8,737 nt of DNA from Planctomycetota bacterium (GTDB lineage Bacteria; Planctomycetota; Planctomycetia; Pirellulales; Pirellulaceae): assembly GCA_026692885.1 (NCBI GenBank), contig JAPLNJ010000417.1, forward strand, positions 1-8,737, given 5' to 3'. A program made the position numbers and the translations under genes. Of this stretch, positions 6,363-8,737 are shown piece after piece; within the stretch, counting starts at the first letter, position 1; each line of letters starts with the position of its first letter. The notes beneath the pieces are model-generated. The model was not told the origin of the DNA. It worked only from the letters and a program-made list of their open reading frames with translations, and ran no database searches.

Positions 6363-6500
6363 GACCTCCACGAGCTGGCCTCGTGGGTGAAGAAGATTGA
6401 CAGGCTAAGCGGTCACCGTTTCCCCGTCCCCCCTGGTTGCGGCGTTGCCGGGTTCTAGCTCGACAATCTCATTCACCCACGAGGCAAGCTCGTGGGGGTC
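6363..6500. repeat. Inverted duplication of a coding-like 39-bp block
   Basis: 6363-6401 and the reverse complement of 6462-6500 match at 34 of 39 positions. Each arm, read in its own direction, encodes D(L/P)HELASWV(K/N)(K/E)I, and the differences include third-position changes, as if both came from a real gene. The plus-strand arm continues a frame from about 6255 (TGWTLGETIREFGVLGADWG and onward) that looks protein-like but matches no family I know. A transcript would form a long hairpin with a 60-nt loop, about 90 bp upstream of the template repeat. Confidence 0.65.
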
Positions 6501-6560
6501 TCGCCGATGCACGTGCTTCGCTTTTACACGTACTCCGGGGGTGCGGAGTTGGCATTTCCG

Positions 6561-6586
6561 CCGGGCTGTGTTAGAACACTGCCCGG
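6561..6586 (+). other. Hairpin directly upstream of the template repeat
   Basis: CCGGGCTGTGTT (6561-6572) and AACACTGCCCGG (6575-6586) pair at 11 of 12 positions; the innermost pairs would open to make a loop. It ends 6 nt before the TR homology begins and has no following T-run, so it is not an ordinary terminator. It could be a structural part of the template RNA, but no evidence beyond position supports that. Confidence 0.45.
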
Positions 6587-6592
6587 TGAGCG

Positions 6593-6722
6593 GCCAAAGC
6601 CACGAACCGGGTGCTCCGGGGCGGCAGCTGGAACAACGACGGCAGGAACTGCCGGTCGGCGAACCGCAACAGGAACGATTTCGGGAATCGGAACCAGAAC
6701 AACGGGTTTCGGGTGGTCCTAG
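6593..6722 (+). other. DGR template repeat (TR)
   Basis: A 130-bp near-copy of the kinase 3' end on the same strand, 1432 bp downstream. It is A-rich at key positions: ten AAC codons and one AAT among 43 codons, giving the Asn-studded sequence SWNNDGRNC, RSANRNRND and NRNQNNGF typical of FGE-type DGR templates. 20 of its 33 adenines are replaced in the VR. Homology begins near 6593 and stops at 6722. The frame is open from just after a TGA at 6587-6589 to a stop near 6869, but the sequence past 6723 no longer resembles the kinase, so I do not call it a gene. In a working DGR this would be transcribed as RNA and copied by an error-prone reverse transcriptase. Confidence 0.93.
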
Positions 6723-6884
6723 CTCGCGCAGGGCGGCGGATGTCGCCCCATGACCGACCCGGCCGCTTTCCCGTCCCCCGGGCGTATTCCGCACAGGGGC
6801 GAAATATTGTCCTTGCGCCGCCCGGTGCTAGTAGTCGAAGCGTACGAACGCTCCGGGCGGCGTTTTGTTGAATTGCGCCACAGC
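6723..6884. other. TR downstream flank, no gene recognised
   Basis: In many DGRs the reverse-transcriptase gene follows here. I read all frames of this flank and found no YxDD-like motif or reverse-transcriptase-like sequence. It ends abruptly at the composite repeat that starts at 6885. Confidence 0.5.
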
Positions 6885-7146
6885 GTAGGGTGGCGCCAGA
6901 GCGGGCACGGCGAGAAAACTCTCCATTGGGTAACAACGGTGATTTGCCGGTTGACTATCCAAGGCAAAACAACGGAGCGCCGGCCCACCAGGATCCGCGG
7001 AGTATTACGAAGGACGCGCATCGCACGAGATAGCGAGTCGATCCTGGTGGGCCGGCGCTGGTCTGCCGCGGATTTCGGTCCGCCGGGATGGCCGCGCTGT
7101 TGGTTGGGACTGTTGGTTGCCGTTGGTCCGCTCTGGCCCACCCTAC
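6885..7146. repeat. Composite nested inverted repeat, 262 bp
   Basis: The outer arms GTAGGGTGG(C)GCCAGAGCGG (6885-6904) and CCGCTCTGGCCCACCCTAC (7128-7146) are inverted copies with one inserted base. The inner arms AGCGCCGGCCCACCAGGATC (6976-6995) and its perfect complement (7040-7059) enclose 44 bp. The left half recurs at 32-144. No transposase is inside, so it looks like a non-autonomous mobile element or dispersed repeat. Its right edge abuts the point where the Rpn homology begins. Confidence 0.85.
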
Positions 7147-7812
7147 GGCATCAGGCCACAGTTCGGTTACTTCGCCCGACTGCACGAGAAGTACGATCTG
7201 CCGGTGTACCCGATCGCGGTGTTTTCGTACGATGCGCCGCAGCGCCCGGAACCGAACTCGTATTGCGTCGAGTTTCCGGATTTATCTGTGTTGACCTTCC
7301 AGTTTCGGGCTGTGCAGCTGAACCAATTGGCTTGGCGCGATTTCGTGGACCGGACGAACCCGATCGCTGCGGCCTTGATGGCCAAGATGCACAGGGAGCC
7401 CGGTGAGCAGGCGCGGGTCAAATTGGCTTGTCTGCGGATGCTGGCCCAACTGCAACTAGATCCCGCCCGGCGGGAATTGATTTCCGGCTTTGTCGATGCG
7501 TACCTGTGCCTTACAATGCAGCAGGAGCAGGAACTTGAATCCGAACTGCAACAGATCCAACCCCAAGAGCGGGAGGGCGTGATGGAAATCGTGACGAGTT
7601 GGATGAGGAAGGGCCTGGAGCAAGGCCTGGAACAGGGCGAGCGGACGGTCGTCCTGCGTCAGTTGCGCAAGCGGTTGGGCCTAGTCAGCCGAGAGACAGA
7701 AGACCAAATCGAAGCATTGTCGAAGGAGCGGCTCGAACAGCTTGAAGAAGCGCTGCTCGATTTCAGGCGTCGCGACGATCTGGAGGCGTGGCTGCAAGCA
7801 CACGGCTCCTGA
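7147..7812 (+). pseudogene. 5'-truncated Rpn-family (PD-(D/E)XK) nuclease gene with DUF4351-like end
   Basis: Rpn proteins are recombination-promoting DNA nucleases, formerly annotated as PDDEXK transposases. The frame contains the middle and end of the family: FGYFARLHEKYDLPVYPIAV, then FSYDAP, VEFPDLSVL, QLNQLAWRDF, NPIAAALMAKM, a helical stretch (LDPARRELISGFVDAYL), VMEIVTSWM, GLEQGLEQGE, and a DUF4351-like tail (VLRQLRKRLG, LEEALLDF, LEAWL). The N-terminal catalytic part with the acidic PD-(D/E)XK residues is missing. The homology begins immediately after the composite repeat at 6885-7146, and I find no N-terminal half upstream of it. The frame is open back to a TTG at 7117, but the first in-frame ATG is deep in the domain. 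I infer loss of the 5' end at repeat insertion or by associated deletion. About 220 residues remain of a usual 280-330. Confidence 0.85.
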
Positions 7813-7815
7813 ACG

Positions 7816-8074
7816 TAACGGCCGGTGGCACGCCGGACAACGGGCAACCAGCCAACATTGATGTTCACGGCAAACGGGCATCGCGCGCAGGGACCAAGCC
7901 AGCCGCTCGTACGGAGTCGGGTCCTGCTTCAAGCATGTCGGGCAGACCGGAAACATTGGCTGGCAGCTTGCCGGCGTCGGCCAGCAGAGGACGCAGCCGG
8001 TGCGGCCCTGCGTATCCCATGGCCGCCGCGGTGCGACGTACCAGACACACCAGCGACTCTCCCGGCAGTGGCAC
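7816..8074 (-). pseudogene. tniQ: Broken TniQ-like transposition gene
   Basis: TniQ proteins help choose targets in Tn7/Tn5053-like transposition. On the minus strand, 8074 starts MPLPGESLVCLVRRTAAAMG, the typical first helix region of TniQ. After about 39 residues the frame shifts at position 7956 to one reading FPVCPTCLKQDPTPYERLAW followed by SLRAMPVCREHQCWLVARCP and ACHRPL, the TniQ zinc-binding module (CPxC...CxxH...CPxC). In intact TniQ these two parts are separated by several dozen residues, so both an internal deletion and a frameshift are likely. The recognisable part ends at 7816, tail to tail with the Rpn frame that stops at 7812. No TniA or TniB partner is in the window. The gene symbol is used for family only. 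Confidence 0.7.
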
Positions 8075-8092
8075 TACGCGCGCGGGCAGGGC

Positions 8093-8221
8093 GTAGCATG
8101 GCTCTCCGGAGCCGTGTGGTTCGACTGTGACGAGTCAACCCGCTCAAGATGTCCTGCCCCCGGCTCGAAGGTCCAGGACGCGGTAGGGCGTATCCTGCAC
8201 GGCTCTGGAGAGCCATGCTAC
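8093..8221. repeat. MITE-like element, 129 bp, second copy
   Basis: The left end GTAGCATGGCTCTCCGGAGC and the right end GGCTCTGGAGAGCCATGCTA(C) are inverted copies. It shares ends and the internal words TTCGACT and GCGTATC with 5412-5538, but the rest of the interior differs. It sits just upstream of the broken TniQ gene start. Confidence 0.85.
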
Positions 8222-8241
8222 GTGTTGGTCGGTTGCCTTGG

Positions 8242-8292
8242 CCGGCCGGTGTTTAGCCCCGCTGGCGCGAGGCGACAGGCCGACACCGGCCG
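8242..8292. repeat. Short inverted repeat CCGGCCGGTGT / ACACCGGCCG
   Basis: CCGGCCGGTGT (8242-8252) pairs with ACACCGGCCG (8283-8292) around a 30-nt loop. It lies between the MITE-like element and the next palindrome, as one of several adjacent hairpins. Confidence 0.6.
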
Positions 8293-8310
8293 TCCGGGTT
8301 TGGTCGGCGG

Positions 8311-8443
8311 CCTTTGGAGTGCGGTGGCTCGACACCGCTTTGGCTATGCCTTTCTTTGGAACAACGGCCAGCCCGGCCATGCGGCGGACACCGAGAACGT
8401 GAAAGCGGTACGCAAAGCGGTGTCAAGCCACCGCACTCCAAAG
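8311..8443. repeat. MITE-like palindrome with about 31-bp arms
   Basis: The left arm starts CTTTGGAGTGCGGTGGCTCG and continues ACACCGCTTTG (8312-8342). The right arm CAAAGCGGTGTCAAGCCACC plus GCACTCCAAAG (8412-8442) is its inverted copy with one mismatch. The roughly 70-bp interior has no gene. It is a separate repeat family from the GTAGCATGG element. Confidence 0.85.
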
Positions 8444-8444
8444 C

Positions 8445-8580
8445 GCCGCGGCTGGCAAGATAGAACCGGCCGGCCAAGTCGACATTCGCCAGGCTGGATG
8501 TTTCGGCCAGCGGAAGCGTCTCGTCGAGCTTCTTCAGCATGCCACAGAACTCCCGCTGACCTTGCGGCGAGCGCCAATCC
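8445..8580 (-). pseudogene. Possible coding fragment between repeats, family unknown
   Basis: On the minus strand the frame reads WRSPQGQREFCGMLKKLDET followed by LPLAETSSLANVDLAGRFYL, which looks more like real protein than the surrounding false frames. It is bounded on both sides by dispersed repeats (8583-8610 and 8311-8443), with no start or stop of its own. It may be a remnant of an interrupted gene. I do not recognise it. Confidence 0.25.
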
Positions 8581-8582
8581 GA

Positions 8583-8610
8583 CCCCTCACCCCCGACCCC
8601 TCTCCCCGGA
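8583..8610 (-). repeat. Inverted partial copy of the CCCCTCGCCCC repeat
   Basis: CCCCTCACCCCCGACCCCTC plus TCCCCGG is the reverse complement of the right part of the 44-bp repeat at 2500-2543 and 4022-4065. This is the non-coding copy, in intergenic DNA. Confidence 0.75.
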
Positions 8611-8737
8611 CAGATTGTCCCACTTTGTTGGATGGATGGGGGGTTGGGGTAAGAAACTGGTCTCCAGCGACTTGGGGTTTTCGGGCAGAGTATGGGTGCA
8701 AAGAACTGCCCCCCCAAATCCGGAGATCGACAAGGAT
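8611..8737. other. End of window, no feature seen
   Basis: A G-rich stretch (about 8630-8650) and otherwise unremarkable sequence. No open frame is supported. A gene entering from beyond the window cannot be excluded. Confidence 0.4.

Noticed and set aside
5659..6458. Open frames through the large palindrome, on both strands
   Set aside because: They are low-complexity translations of inverted repeats; both strands and several frames are open, as expected of a GC-rich palindrome.
6611..6871. An 86-codon frame through the template repeat as a small gene
   Set aside because: It is only the template's copy of the kinase end, begins right after a stop codon, and continues into unrelated sequence; the region is better explained as a DGR template.
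6723..6884. Reverse transcriptase or Avd gene next to the template
   Set aside because: I looked for it in all frames around the TR and between VR and TR, but saw no catalytic YxDD-type motif or frame of adequate length.
2455..8610. CRISPR array
   Set aside because: The repeats are not regularly spaced and have palindromic, dispersed copies; no cas gene is visible.

Overview
The window looks like accessory DNA from a high-GC planctomycete, most likely a Gemmata-like lineage. The reasons are a Pkn-type serine/threonine kinase with the planctomycete-style N-terminal extension, a sulfatase-modifying-enzyme-like (FGE) C-terminus, an ECF sigma remnant beside it, and many palindromic intergenic repeats. 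The taxonomic call is inference from gene style, not from a marker gene.

Layout. 1-500: no gene; half of a composite repeat and other decayed sequence. 504-1100: a small two-gene operon with a good sigma70-type promoter, encoding a DUF4258 toxin-like protein and a YgiT-type zinc-finger protein, which resembles a toxin-antitoxin pair. 1101-1953: decayed DNA with a coding-looking fragment on the minus strand, the last part of an ECF sigma factor, and several hairpin repeats. 1954-5310: the main gene, an 1118-residue transmembrane receptor-like protein kinase ending in an FGE/C-type-lectin-fold domain. 5311-6590: no credible gene; MITE-like and large inverted repeats. 6593-6722: a 130-bp near-copy of the last coding part of the kinase gene. 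6885-8221: a composite repeat that removed the 5' end of an Rpn-family nuclease gene, a broken TniQ gene on the opposite strand, and a second MITE-like copy. 8242-8737: hairpin repeats and unidentified sequence.

Central result. The 3' end of the kinase gene (5161-5290) and the copy at 6593-6722 align without gaps over 130 bp. They differ at 24 positions, and 20 of these are positions where the downstream copy has adenine. The downstream copy carries ten AAC codons and one AAT; the kinase gene never has an A where the copy lacks one. This is the adenine-specific, one-way signature of a diversity-generating retroelement (DGR): a template repeat (TR) at 6593-6722 and a variable repeat (VR) in the kinase gene. 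The target is a predicted transmembrane kinase whose extracytoplasmic lectin-fold tip would be the diversified part, so the locus would tune what a signalling receptor recognises. No reverse transcriptase or Avd gene is visible here; it would have to lie outside the window, act from another locus, or have been lost.

A second theme is repeat invasion. At least four repeat families occur both between genes and inside the kinase reading frame, in its flexible linkers. One family is read in two different frames within the same gene.
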